Origin: Streptomyces olivaceus
GTDB taxonomy: Bacteria; Actinomycetota; Actinomycetes; Streptomycetales; Streptomycetaceae
Assembly (NCBI RefSeq): GCF_000721235.1
Contig: NZ_JOFH01000025.1
Coordinates: 1 to 64,000 of the forward strand
Direction: 5' to 3'
DNA length: 64,000 bases
This document shows positions 51,557 through 60,768 of this stretch, in pieces. Under the pieces are notes generated by a model. The model ran no database searches, was not told the DNA's origin, and was given only the letters and a program-made list of their open reading frames with translations. The first letter of the stretch is position 1, and every line of letters starts with the position of its first letter. The translations under genes were made by a program, and so were the position numbers.

Positions 51557-54500
51557 GTGACACAGCCCGTAGCGTCTGCCTACCTCCGTTTTCCGCACCC
51601 GCACGGCGAGTTGGTCGCCTTCACCGCCGAGGACGACGTGTGGCTCGCCCCGCTCGACGGCGGCCGGGCCTGGCGGGTCAGCGCCGACAACGTGCCGGTG
51701 AACCACCCGCGCATCTCGCCCGACGGCACAGCGGTCGCCTGGACCTCCACCCGCGACGGCGCTCCCGAGGTGCACGTCGCGCCCGTCGACGGCGGCCCCG
51801 CCAAGCGCCTCACCCACTGGGGCAGCATCAGGACCCAGGTACGCGGCTGGACCGCCGACGGCCATGTCCTCGCCCTCAGCACCTACGGCCAGGCCAGCCT
51901 CCGCCGCAGCTGGGCCCGCGCCGTCCCGCTCGACGGCGGACCAGCCACCACCCTGCCGTACGGCCCCGTGGGCGACGTCGCGCGGGGCCCGCACACCGTG
52001 CTGCTCTCCGCGCCGATGGGCCGCGAGGCCGCCTGGTGGAAGCGCTACCGGGGCGGCACCGCGGGCAAGTTGTGGATCGACCGCGAGGACGACGGCGAGT
52101 TCGTACGCCTGCACGCCGACCTCGACGGCAACATCGAGTACCCCTTCTGGGTCGGCGACCGGATCGCCTTCCTCTCCGACCACGAGGGCACCGGCGCCCT
52201 CTACTCCTCCCTCGCCGACGGCTCCGACCTGCGCCGCCACACACCGACCGACGGCTTCTACGCCCGGCACGCGGCCACCGACGGCACCCGGGTCGTGTAC
52301 GCGTCCGCCGGTGAACTGTGGACGCTGGACGACCTCGACGGCGCCGAGCCGCGCCGGCTCGACATCCGGCTCGGCGGCGCCCGCGTCGACCTCCAGCCGT
52401 ACCCGGTCAACGCCGCCCGCTGGTTCGGCTCGGCGTCCCCCGACCACACCGCGCGCGGCAGCGCCGTCGCCGTACGCGGCGGCGTGCACTGGGTCACCCA
52501 CCGCTCGGGACCCGCCCGCGCCCTCGCGGCGACCCCCGGCGTCCGCACCCGGCTGCCGCGCACCTTCCGGGCCGACGGCGAGGAGTGGGTGGTGTGGGTG
52601 ACCGACGCCGAGGGCGACGACGCCCTGGAGTTCGCGCCCGCCACCGGCCTCGCCCCGGGCGCCACCGCGCGGCGCCTGGCCGCCGGACAGCTCGGCCGGG
52701 TGCTGAACCTCGCCATGGCCCCCGACGGCAGCCGGGCCGCCGTCGCCTCGCACGACGGACGGGTCCTGCTCGTGGAGCGCGAGACCGGGGAGGTCCGCGA
52801 GGTCGACCGCAGCGAGGACGGCGACGCCTCCGGCCTCGTCTTCTCGCCCGACTCCGCCTGGCTCGCCTGGTCCCACCCCGGCCCCGAACCGCTGCGTCGG
52901 CTCAAGCTCGCCAACACCACCGACCTGTCGGTGAGCGAGGCGACGCCGCTGCGCTTCAAGGACTACGCGCCGGCCTTCACCCTGGACGGCAAGCACCTCG
53001 CCTTCCTCTCCACCCGCTCCTTCGACCCGGTCTACGACGAGCACGTCTTCGACCTGGCCTTCGTCGAGGGCGCCCGGCCCTACCTGATCACCCTCGCCGC
53101 GACCACCCCCTCGCCCTTCGGCCCGCAGCGCCACGGGCGCCCCTTCGAGACGCCGGACCGCGAGGAGACCCCCGACAGCGAGGGCACGCCCACCACGCGG
53201 ATCGACATCGAGGGGCTCGCCGACCGGATCGTGCCCTTCCCGGTCGAGGCCGCCCGCTACTCCGGGCTGCGCGCCGCCAAGGACGGCGTCCTGTGGCTGC
53301 GCCACCCGCTCACCGGCGTCCTCGGCGCCTCCCGCGCCAACCCGGAGGACCCCGACCCCAACACCGAGCTGGAGCGGTACGACCTCGCGCAGCAGCGCGT
53401 CGAGCACCTCGGCGCCGACGCCGACCACTTCGAGGTCAGCGGCGACGGCAAGCGGGTGCTGCTGTGGACCGACGGACGGCTCAAGGTCGTCCCCAGCGAC
53501 CGGCGGGCCTCCGGCGACGAGGACAGCGACACCAACATCACCGTCGACCTGGGGCGGATCAGGCAGACCGTCGAACCGGCCGCGGAGTGGCGGCAGATGT
53601 TCGACGAGACCGGCCGCATCATGCGGGACCACTACTGGCGGGCCGACATGAACGGCGTCGACTGGGACGCCGTCCTGGACCGCTACCGGCCCGTCCTCGA
53701 CCGCGTCGCCACCCACGACGACCTGGTCGACCTCCTGTGGGAGGTGCACGGCGAACTCGGCACCTCGCACGCCTACGTCACCCCGCGCGGCGGCCACGGC
53801 TCCGGCGCCCGGCAGGGCCTGCTCGGCGCCGACCTCTCCCGCCACGAGGACGGCGCCTGGCACATCGACCGCGTGCTGCCCTCGGAGACCTCCGACCCCG
53901 ACGCCCGCTCCCCGCTCGCCGCACCCGGTGTCGCCGTGCGCGCCGGGGACGCGATCGTCGCCGTCGCCGGACAGGCCGTCGACCCGGTCACCGGCCCTGG
54001 ACCGCTGCTCGTCGGCACGGCGGGCAAGCCGGTCGAGCTGACCATCTCGCCGTCCGGCGGGGGAGAGGTGCGGCACGCCGTCGTCGTCCCCCTCGCCGAC
54101 GAGGAGCCGCTGCGCTACCACGCCTGGGTCGCCGACCGGCGCGCCCACGTCCACGAGCAGTCCGGCGGCCGGCTCGGCTACCTGCACGTTCCCGACATGC
54201 AGGCGCCCGGCTGGGCCCAGATCCACCGCGACCTGCGGGTCGAGGTGGCGCGGGAGGGGCTGGTCGTCGACGTCCGTGAGAACCGCGGCGGGCACACCTC
54301 CCAGCTGGTCGTGGAGAAGCTGGCCCGGCGCATCGTCGGCTGGGACCTGCCGCGCGGCATGCGGCCGACCAGCTATCCGCAGGACGCGCCCCGCGGCCCG
54401 GTCGTCGCCGTCGCCAACGAGTTCTCCGGCTCGGACGGCGACATCGTCAACGCGGCGATCAAGGCGCTCGGCATCGGGCCGGTCGTCGGCGTCCGCACCT

Positions 54501-54754
54501 GGGGCGGCGTCATCGGCATCGACAGCCGCTACCGGCTGGTCGACGGCACGCTGATCACGCAGCCGAAGTACGCGTTCTGGCTGGAGGGTTACGGGTGGGG
54601 CGTGGAGAACCACGGCGTCGACCCGGACGTGGAGGTCGCCCAGCGCCCCCAGGACCACGCGGCGGGCCGCGACCCGCAACTGGACGAGGCGATCGCGCTG
54701 GCGCTGACAGCCCTGGAGGAAACCCCGGCGAAGACCCCGCCGACGCTGCCGTAG
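51557..54754 (+). CDS. Tricorn-type protease (S41 family)
   Basis: A 1065-residue cytosolic peptidase. The first two thirds form beta-propeller repeats (for example FSPDSAWLAWSHPGPEPLRRL). They are followed by a C1 helical domain (WRQMFDETGRIMRDHYWRAD, GELGTSHAYV with the conserved histidine), a PDZ domain (GVAVRAGDAIVAVAGQ) and the S41 serine-protease core (VVDVRENRGG, NEFSGSDGD with the catalytic serine, GVRTWGGVIG). Tricorn trims oligopeptides released by the proteasome, which actinomycetes have. It is typical in size. The GTG start is set by the -10 hexamer upstream. Confidence 0.94.
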   Translation: MTQPVASAYLRFPHPHGELVAFTAEDDVWLAPLDGGRAWRVSADNVPVNHPRISPDGTAVAWTSTRDGAPEVHVAPVDGGPAKRLTHWGSIRTQVRGWTADGHVLALSTYGQASLRRSWARAVPLDGGPATTLPYGPVGDVARGPHTVLLSAPMGREAAWWKRYRGGTAGKLWIDREDDGEFVRLHADLDGNIEYPFWVGDRIAFLSDHEGTGALYSSLADGSDLRRHTPTDGFYARHAATDGTRVVYASAGELWTLDDLDGAEPRRLDIRLGGARVDLQPYPVNAARWFGSASPDHTARGSAVAVRGGVHWVTHRSGPARALAATPGVRTRLPRTFRADGEEWVVWVTDAEGDDALEFAPATGLAPGATARRLAAGQLGRVLNLAMAPDGSRAAVASHDGRVLLVERETGEVREVDRSEDGDASGLVFSPDSAWLAWSHPGPEPLRRLKLANTTDLSVSEATPLRFKDYAPAFTLDGKHLAFLSTRSFDPVYDEHVFDLAFVEGARPYLITLAATTPSPFGPQRHGRPFETPDREETPDSEGTPTTRIDIEGLADRIVPFPVEAARYSGLRAAKDGVLWLRHPLTGVLGASRANPEDPDPNTELERYDLAQQRVEHLGADADHFEVSGDGKRVLLWTDGRLKVVPSDRRASGDEDSDTNITVDLGRIRQTVEPAAEWRQMFDETGRIMRDHYWRADMNGVDWDAVLDRYRPVLDRVATHDDLVDLLWEVHGELGTSHAYVTPRGGHGSGARQGLLGADLSRHEDGAWHIDRVLPSETSDPDARSPLAAPGVAVRAGDAIVAVAGQAVDPVTGPGPLLVGTAGKPVELTISPSGGGEVRHAVVVPLADEEPLRYHAWVADRRAHVHEQSGGRLGYLHVPDMQAPGWAQIHRDLRVEVAREGLVVDVRENRGGHTSQLVVEKLARRIVGWDLPRGMRPTSYPQDAPRGPVVAVANEFSGSDGDIVNAAIKALGIGPVVGVRTWGGVIGIDSRYRLVDGTLITQPKYAFWLEGYGWGVENHGVDPDVEVAQRPQDHAAGRDPQLDEAIALALTALEETPAKTPPTLP

Positions 54755-55173
54755 CCTGCGACGACCTTGCAGCACGCCGCCGCTGCGGGCAGCCGCGCCG
54801 CCGCTGCAGGCACCCGTGCCGCCGCTGCGGGCAGTCGTGCCGCTGGGGGCGGCACGGGTGGGCGCAGCGGCACCCCGCCAGCGCGGGCGAGCGCACCCAC
54901 CCCGGCGCTCACTCCGGCGCAGGGCACCGGTGAACGCGCCCTGCGCCCCAGTCGGCCAAAGGGGCGGGTGCGCAGCCCGGCGTAGCGGGGGCGCCGCCCG
55001 CGCCCACCCGTGCCGCCCCTGGGGGTGCCTCCCAGGCCGTTCAGGCGCTGCGGGAGGCACGACTGCCCGCAGCTGGGCGGCAACCGCTGCCGCAGCCGGG
55101 GCGGGCGGCACCGCTGCCCGCGGCTGCGCCGATACGATGAGCCCCGAAAGATCACCGGCGTGAGGAGCACCCC
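54755..55173. repeat. Composite intergenic repeat with long inverted elements
   Basis: A 419-bp spacer with no gene. About 54777-54840 holds three or four 27-bp direct repeats (GCCGCCGCTGCGGGCAG core). A GGGGCGGCACGGGTGGGCGC-like element at about 54842-54866 recurs inverted at about 54998-55021. More CTGCGGG/CCCGCAG inverted pairs fill 55045-55130. The HIT gene ribosome-binding site (GAGGAGC) follows. Confidence 0.7.
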
Positions 55174-55527
55174 ATGGCAGGGGAACCCCAGGACGACTGC
55201 CTGTTCTGCAAGATCGTCGCAGGTCAGATCCCCGCGACGATCGTCCGCGAGACGGACACCACCGTCGCCTTCCGGGACATCAACCCCCAGGCTCCCACCC
55301 ACGTCCTGGTGATCCCCAAGGCCCACCACAAGGACGCCGCCGCCCTCGCCACCGCCGCCCCGCAGCTCGCCGCCGACGTCCTGCGCGAGACCCAGGCCGT
55401 CGCCGACGACGAGGGGCTCGACAGCTACCGCACCACCTTCAACACCGGTGCCGGCGCGGGCCAGACCGTCTGGCACGCGCACGCCCACGTCCTCGGCGGC
55501 CGCGGCCTCGAATGGCCCCCCGGATAG
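55174..55527 (+). CDS. HIT family protein (histidine triad nucleotide-binding)
   Basis: A 117-residue HINT-type hydrolase. [13 protein letters not shown] opens the fold, [10 protein letters not shown] is the middle strand, and [10 protein letters not shown] (about 106-115) is the HxHxH triad whose middle histidine attacks nucleoside phosphoramidates. Metal-binding cysteines CxxC are present at the start. ATG 55174 follows GAGGAGC. It is 19 bases upstream of the ribonuclease Z gene and likely in one operon. Confidence 0.95.
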   Translation: MAGEPQDDCLFCKIVAGQIPATIVRETDTTVAFRDINPQAPTHVLVIPKAHHKDAAALATAAPQLAADVLRETQAVADDEGLDSYRTTFNTGAGAGQTVWHAHAHVLGGRGLEWPPG

Positions 55528-55546
55528 GCCGGGACGGAACAGCCCC

Positions 55547-56452
55547 GTGTCCGTACGCGAACTCGTCGTCCTCGGCACCGCCAGTCAGGTCCCGACCCGG
55601 CACCGCAACCACAACGGCTACCTGCTCCGCTGGGACGGCGAGGGCATCCTGTTCGACCCCGGCGAGGGCACGCAGCGCCAGATGCTGCGCGCCGGGGCCG
55701 CCGCCCACGACCTGAACCGGATCTGCGTCACGCACTTCCACGGCGACCACAGCCTCGGTCTCGCCGGCGTCATCCAGCGCATCAACCTCGACCAGGTCCC
55801 GCACGAGGTCACCGCCCACTACCCGCGCTCCGGGCGGCGGTTCTTCGAGCGCCTGCGGTACGCCACCGCCTACCGCGAGACCGTCTCCCTCACCGAGGCC
55901 CCCGTCGACACCGACGGCCCTCTCGCCGTCACCCCCGCCTACACCCTGGACGCCCGCAAGCTCTCCCACCCCGTCGAGTCGTACGGCTACCGGCTCACCG
56001 AGCCCGACGGCCGCCGCATGCTGCCCGACCGCCTCGCCGCGCACGGCATCGAGGGCCCCGACGTCGGCCGCATCCGGCGCGAGGGCTCGCTGGGCGGCGT
56101 ACCGCTCGACGAGGTCAGCGAGGTGCGCCGCGGCCAGCGGTTCGCGTTCGTCATGGACACCCGGCTCTGCGCGGGCGTGCACGCGCTCGCCGAGGGCTGC
56201 GACCTGCTGGTGATCGAGTCCACCTTCCTCGACGAGGACGAGACCCTCGCCACCGACCACGGCCACCTGACCGCCGGCCAGGCCGCGCGCGCCGCCCGGG
56301 ACGCGGGCGTGCGCCACCTCGTCCTGACCCACTTCAGCCAGCGGTACTCGGACCCCGGGGAGTTCGAGCGGCAGGCGAGGGCTGCCGGATTCGACGGCGA
56401 GCTGACCGTGGCCCGCGACCTCACCCGCATCCCGGTTCCGAAACGTCGGTGA
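55547..56452 (+). CDS. rnz: Ribonuclease Z
   Basis: A 301-residue MBL-fold endonuclease that trims tRNA 3' trailers. [20 protein letters not shown] opens the fold; [11 protein letters not shown] is the zinc motif; [20 protein letters not shown] and LTHFSQRY supply the other ligands and the substrate-binding region. The two tRNA-Ala genes of this window lack encoded CCA, so such processing is needed. GTG 55547 gives the family length. Its TGA overlaps a GTG at 56449, an alternative start of the next gene. Confidence 0.94.
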   Translation: MSVRELVVLGTASQVPTRHRNHNGYLLRWDGEGILFDPGEGTQRQMLRAGAAAHDLNRICVTHFHGDHSLGLAGVIQRINLDQVPHEVTAHYPRSGRRFFERLRYATAYRETVSLTEAPVDTDGPLAVTPAYTLDARKLSHPVESYGYRLTEPDGRRMLPDRLAAHGIEGPDVGRIRREGSLGGVPLDEVSEVRRGQRFAFVMDTRLCAGVHALAEGCDLLVIESTFLDEDETLATDHGHLTAGQAARAARDAGVRHLVLTHFSQRYSDPGEFERQARAAGFDGELTVARDLTRIPVPKRR

Positions 56453-56460
56453 AACCGCCG

Positions 56461-56466
56461 TACGAT
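56461..56466 (+). promoter_or_regulatory. -10 element of the deaminase gene (leaderless type)
   Basis: TACGAT, six bases before ATG 56473, inside the tail of the preceding operon. Confidence 0.45.
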
Positions 56467-56472
56467 GCTCTG

Positions 56473-57465
56473 ATGCCCCTGCCCAAAGCCGAACTGCACC
56501 TCCACATCGAAGGCACCCTGGAACCCGAGCTGGCCTTCTCCCTGGCCGCCCGCAACGGTGTCGCGCTCCCGTACGCGGACGAGGACGCCCTGCGCGAGGC
56601 GTACCGCTTCGCGGACCTTCAGTCCTTCCTGAACCTGTACTACGAACTGATGGCCGTCCTGCGCACGGAACGTGACTTCGAGGACCTCGCCAACGCCTAC
56701 CTCGCCCGCGCCGCCGCGCAGGGCGTCCGGCACGCGGAGATCTTCTTCGACCCGCAGGCCCACCTCGCCCGGGGCGTGGAGATGGGCACGGTCGTGGAGG
56801 GGCTGTGGCGGGCGCTGGGCCGAAGCCGGGAGAACCACGGCGTCTCCACCCGCCTGATCCTCTGCTTCCTGCGCGACGAGTCCGCCGAGTCGGCGATGGC
56901 GACCCTGGACGCCGCCAAGCCCCACCTCGACCGCATCACCGGCGTCGGCCTGGACTCCGCCGAGGTCGGCCACCCGCCGGTCAAGTTCGGCGCGGTCTAC
57001 GAGGCCGCCGCCGCGCTCGGCCTGCGCCGGGTCGCGCACGCCGGCGAGGAGGGCCCGCCCGAGTACGTCCGCCAGGCCCTCGACGTCCTCGGCGTCGAGC
57101 GCGTCGACCACGGCCTGCGCTCGGTCGAGGACCCGGCGCTGGTGGAGCGGCTGGTGCGCGAGCGCGTCCCGCTCACCCTGTGCCCGCTCTCCAACGTCCG
57201 GCTGCGCACGGTCGACACCCTCGCCGACCACCCGCTGCCCGCGATGCTCGACGCGGGCCTGATGTGCACGGTCAACTCCGACGACCCGGCCTACTTCGGC
57301 GGCTACGCGGGCGACAACTACGACGCCGTGCGCCAGGCCCTGGGCCTCACCGACGAACGGCTGCGGGAACTGGCCCGCAACTCGTTCCTCGCCTCCTTCC
57401 TGGAGGACGACGAGGAACTGCGGGCACGCTGCCTGGCCGAGGTGGACGCCTACACGTTCTCCTAG
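56473..57465 (+). CDS. Adenosine/adenine deaminase family amidohydrolase
   Basis: A 330-residue metal-dependent deaminase. KAELHLHIEGTLEPE carries zinc ligands H9 and H11; RVAHAGEEGPPEY, ERVDHGLR and VNSDDPAYFGGY supply the other metal and catalytic residues. The segments LEPELAF, DSAEVGHPPVKF and DPAYFGGYAGDNY resemble adenine deaminases of the Aah1/PA0148 type more than classical adenosine deaminases, so adenine is a likely substrate. ATG 56473 has TACGAT six bases upstream; GTG 56449, overlapping the rnz stop, is an alternative. Confidence 0.9.
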   Translation: MPLPKAELHLHIEGTLEPELAFSLAARNGVALPYADEDALREAYRFADLQSFLNLYYELMAVLRTERDFEDLANAYLARAAAQGVRHAEIFFDPQAHLARGVEMGTVVEGLWRALGRSRENHGVSTRLILCFLRDESAESAMATLDAAKPHLDRITGVGLDSAEVGHPPVKFGAVYEAAAALGLRRVAHAGEEGPPEYVRQALDVLGVERVDHGLRSVEDPALVERLVRERVPLTLCPLSNVRLRTVDTLADHPLPAMLDAGLMCTVNSDDPAYFGGYAGDNYDAVRQALGLTDERLRELARNSFLASFLEDDEELRARCLAEVDAYTFS

Positions 57466-57540
57466 CGCGCCGGGACGCCCGCGGACTGTCGGCGGCGTGG
57501 TGCACACTGGCCTGATCCGCACCATGCCAGGGAGCGCCCC

Positions 57541-58731
57541 GTGACAGCGTCCACCGTGTCCACAGCGTCCGACGTGCCTGCCGCACCCGCCGCACCGCCC
57601 ATGCCGGCCGCCTTGAGAACGCACCGCCACGCCCAGGCCGAGGGAGCGCACAGCCACCCTCGGGTCGATCCCCTCGCCGCCGCGCGCGACCCGCAGGACC
57701 CGCTCTGGGACGTGTACCTGACCGGCACCGTCTTCCTCGACGTCGTCTTCACCGGGCTCGAATCGGCCCCCGTGCGCGGCACAGAGTCCTGGGCCCGGGG
57801 GATGGGTTCGAGCCCGGGCGGCATCGCCAACATGGCGACCGCGCTCGCCCGCCTCGGCCTGCGCACCTCGCTGGCCGCCGCCTTCGGCGACGACCACTAC
57901 GGCGACTACTGCTGGGACGCGCTCGCCCAGGGCGAGGGCATCGACCTCGGCCCCTCGCGCACCGTGCCCGGCTGGCACTCGCCGGTCACGGTCTCGATGG
58001 CGTACGAGGGGGAGCGCACGATGGTCTCCCACGGTCACGAGCCGCCGCCCCAGGAGACGGCGCCCGACTGCCCGCCGCGCGCCCGCGCGGCCGTCGCCTC
58101 CCTCACGCCCGGCGTCCGCGCCCCCTGGATCGCCCAGGCCGCCGCGCGCGGCACCCGTGTCTTCGCCGACGTCGGGTGGGACGACACCGGCGCCTGGGAC
58201 CTGGCGGGCCTGCCCGACCTCGCGCACTGCGAAGCGTTCCTGCCCAACGCGGAGGAGGCCATGCGCTACACCGGCGCCACCTGCCCGCGCGCCGCCGCGC
58301 ACGCCCTGACCGAGCACGTGCCGCTCGCCGTGGTGACCCTCGGCGCGGAGGGCGCGTACGCGGTGGACCGGCGTACGGGGGAGAGCGCGGAAGTCCCGGC
58401 GATCGCGGTGGAGGCCCTGGACCCGACCGGCGCCGGGGACGTCTTCGTCGCCGGGTTCGTCACCGGCACCCTGGCCGGCTGGCCGCTGGCCGACCGGCTC
58501 GCCTTCGCCGGTCTGACCGCCGCCCTCTCCGTCCAGGAGTTCGGCGGCTCCCTGTCGGCGCCCGGGTGGGGCGAGATCGCCGCCTGGTGGCGCAAGGTCC
58601 AGTCGGTCCAGGGCGAGGACCCGGCCCTGCGCCGCTACGCCTTCCTCGCCGCCCTGATCCCCGACGACCTCCCCGGCCCCTGGCCCCTGCGCCGAGCAGT
58701 CCCGACCATCGGCTTCCGCCGCCCGGCCTGA
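57541..58731 (+). CDS. PfkB-family carbohydrate kinase
   Basis: A 396-residue ribokinase-like enzyme. LTGTVFLDVVFTGL and SSPGGIANMATALARLGL are the sugar-binding half; LDPTGAGDVFVAGFVTG near 300-316 is the PfkB signature with catalytic aspartate. A 40-residue disordered N-terminus precedes the fold, and about 60 residues follow the kinase core. Phosphorylated sugar or nucleoside is unknown. GTG 57541 has GGGAG about nine bases before. The gene is separate from the deaminase by 75 bases; a shared nucleoside-salvage role is conjecture. Confidence 0.88.
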   Translation: MTASTVSTASDVPAAPAAPPMPAALRTHRHAQAEGAHSHPRVDPLAAARDPQDPLWDVYLTGTVFLDVVFTGLESAPVRGTESWARGMGSSPGGIANMATALARLGLRTSLAAAFGDDHYGDYCWDALAQGEGIDLGPSRTVPGWHSPVTVSMAYEGERTMVSHGHEPPPQETAPDCPPRARAAVASLTPGVRAPWIAQAAARGTRVFADVGWDDTGAWDLAGLPDLAHCEAFLPNAEEAMRYTGATCPRAAAHALTEHVPLAVVTLGAEGAYAVDRRTGESAEVPAIAVEALDPTGAGDVFVAGFVTGTLAGWPLADRLAFAGLTAALSVQEFGGSLSAPGWGEIAAWWRKVQSVQGEDPALRRYAFLAALIPDDLPGPWPLRRAVPTIGFRRPA

Positions 58732-59148
58732 CACTCTCCGGGCCGGTCCCGTGGCAGGGTCGGTCCGGCCTGTGCGATGACCGGTGCGCCCGGCACCCGC
58801 GCCGGAAGGCGACCGCGCGGGCCGCCCCGACGTGGCCTCTTCGCCCTGCCGCCGGGCCGCAGCGAAGCCGTCGCCCGCGTCTCGCTGTCCGAGCTCGGGC
58901 TTGTCCCGGGTCGCGAACATGACGGACCGCCCGAGGAAACCGCACGACGACCTCTTCGTGCCCGGTGTCCCTCAAGACGGGGCGACAGATGCGTCGCGCA
59001 TTTCGATCACCCTGTGATTGAGCGATGTGGAACCTGTGATGTTTCTGTGACGGTGACGGTTCGGGCATGTCCGACATTGGATCTTGAGCGCGCTGCGACC
59101 TTGACCTTGACTGCACATCAGGTGCCACTGACGGAGGGGCGGGTCGGC
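58732..59148. other. 417-bp spacer at the core/accessory boundary
   Basis: No full gene. Before about 58910 the composition is like the core. A small frame from ATG 58919 to 59017 encodes MTDRPRKPHDDLFVPGVPQD and a dozen more residues; RPRKPHDDLF looks like the beginning of Rpn/YhgA-type nuclease proteins, cut off. From about 59015 to 59130 the DNA is less GC-rich and contains several TTGAC-like hexamers, a likely promoter for the next gene. Confidence 0.4.
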
Positions 59149-60663
59149 ATGAGGGATATTCCGCAGCGCGGGAAAGTCTGGTGTGCCGTGGCCACGGTGT
59201 TCGCACTGGCCGGCCTGCTGACCGTCGCGGCACCGGACAGCCCGGCATCGGCGGTGGCCGCCTGCGAGGCCGGAAACGCCGATGCGGACTTCAACGGCGA
59301 CGGTGTGCGGGGCATGGTCGTCGCCGACCCGGAGGCGACCATCGGTGGCAAGCCGCGCGCCGGTGCCGTGACCGTCGTCTACGGCGGTACGGAAATGGGG
59401 GCCGAGCGCCTTGACCAGGACAGTGACAGGGTGCGGGGCAGTGCTCAGGAGGGAGCCGAGTTCGGCTTCAGTCTGGCGCAGGCAGACCTGAACGGTGACG
59501 GATGCAGCGACCTCGTCGTCGGCGCGCCCTACACGGATGTGGCGGGCGCGCAGGACGCGGGAGCCGTACACGTTCTCTACGGGGACCCGGCCGGTCTCGC
59601 CGTCGGCGCTGCCACGTCCTACGACCAGAGCCAGGACGGTGTGGAAGGCGGTGCCGAGTCGGGAGACCTGTTCGGCTACGCCGTCGCCGCCCAGCGGCCC
59701 ACCTCCGGCGCTCCCTACCTGGCCGTGGGCATCCCCGGTGAAGACGTGGGCAGTGTGCCGGACGCGGGAGCGGTGGACTATCTCAGTGGCGGCACGTGGG
59801 GCTGGGTGGACCAGGACGCGCCGGGAGTGGCCGGAGCTGTCGAGGCGAACGACCGTTTCGGATACTCGCTGGCCGGCACGCCCTCTCATCTCGTAGTGGG
59901 GGCGCCCGGGGAGGCGATCGGTGCCGAGACGTTCGCCGGCGCCTTCTGGATCTTCGGTGGCTCGCTGGACGCGGCCGGCCGTCCAGAACCTCTGGGAGCA
60001 CCCAACCAGGAGTCGCCGGCCGTGGGAGTGGCCGAGAGAGGTGACCGCTACGGCACTTCGATCGCTGCCGTCCCGATGCCGGACGCCTCCGGTACCCACA
60101 AGGGCGGCTCCTATGTCGCGGTGGGATCGCCGGGGGAGGCCATCGGGGACACCGCCGAGGCCGGTTCGGTCTCGGTCTACAAGGTCACCGCGGCGGGCGC
60201 GGTCACGACCGTCGTGCCGGGACTGCATCAGAACGTGACCGGCACCGCCGAGACCGCCGAACGCGCGGACCATTTCGGACAGCAGGTCGCCGCGGTGGTT
60301 CAGGGCACCACCCTGCGCGTGGCAGCCGGCGTGCCCGGTGAGGAGTCCGGGCCCGAACACACGGACAAGGGCGGGGTGCAGATCTTCGCGCTGTCCGCCG
60401 ACGGCGGCCTCTCCGACTCCTGGATCGACCCGGGTTACGGCATCCCCGGAGAACCGGCTCCGCGGATGTATGTCGGTGCGTCCCTCGGGGCGACTCCGGA
60501 CGCCTTGCTTGTGGGGGCTCCGTACGGGCGTCCCGGCGCATCGGGAGCTGTGTACGCGTTCGACTGGACGGTGGCCAGCGGCGGGGCGGCGAAGCACACC
60601 TACGCGCCGGGGGCGGCCGGGATTCCGGCCGGCGGCACGGCTTTCGGGGCCGTTCTGCGCTGA
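59149..60663 (+). CDS. Secreted FG-GAP repeat (integrin-alpha-like) protein
   Basis: A 504-residue exported protein. Residues 1-39 are a signal peptide (VWCAVATVFALAGLLTVAAP, cleavage near ASAVA). The rest is a seven-bladed propeller of FG-GAP repeats: DADFNGDGVRGMVVADP, DLNGDGCSDLVVGAPYTD, and repeated GAPGE/GIPGEDVG and FGYSLA-type blocks; DxNGDG motifs bind calcium. Such proteins bind proteins or glycans outside the cell. GGAGGGG precedes ATG 59149. The next gene is also secreted and multi-domain, 106 bases on. Codon use includes more non-G/C third positions than in the core genes. Confidence 0.9.
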   Translation: MRDIPQRGKVWCAVATVFALAGLLTVAAPDSPASAVAACEAGNADADFNGDGVRGMVVADPEATIGGKPRAGAVTVVYGGTEMGAERLDQDSDRVRGSAQEGAEFGFSLAQADLNGDGCSDLVVGAPYTDVAGAQDAGAVHVLYGDPAGLAVGAATSYDQSQDGVEGGAESGDLFGYAVAAQRPTSGAPYLAVGIPGEDVGSVPDAGAVDYLSGGTWGWVDQDAPGVAGAVEANDRFGYSLAGTPSHLVVGAPGEAIGAETFAGAFWIFGGSLDAAGRPEPLGAPNQESPAVGVAERGDRYGTSIAAVPMPDASGTHKGGSYVAVGSPGEAIGDTAEAGSVSVYKVTAAGAVTTVVPGLHQNVTGTAETAERADHFGQQVAAVVQGTTLRVAAGVPGEESGPEHTDKGGVQIFALSADGGLSDSWIDPGYGIPGEPAPRMYVGASLGATPDALLVGAPYGRPGASGAVYAFDWTVASGGAAKHTYAPGAAGIPAGGTAFGAVLR

Positions 60664-60768
60664 GCAGGCCGATACCGAGAAGGGGCGGGCCGAGTACCTC
60701 GGTCCGGGGCGTCGTCAGGGAGCGAGCGGGCGCGGTGGCGCGTACCGCGAACGAGAACAGGGGTGGGG

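Noticed and set aside
50888..55111. Minus-strand open frame of 1407 codons
   Set aside because: Antisense shadow of the tricorn protease and its flanks; its composition (Val/Gly/Arg/Ala-rich, no motifs) is typical of GC-rich antisense frames.
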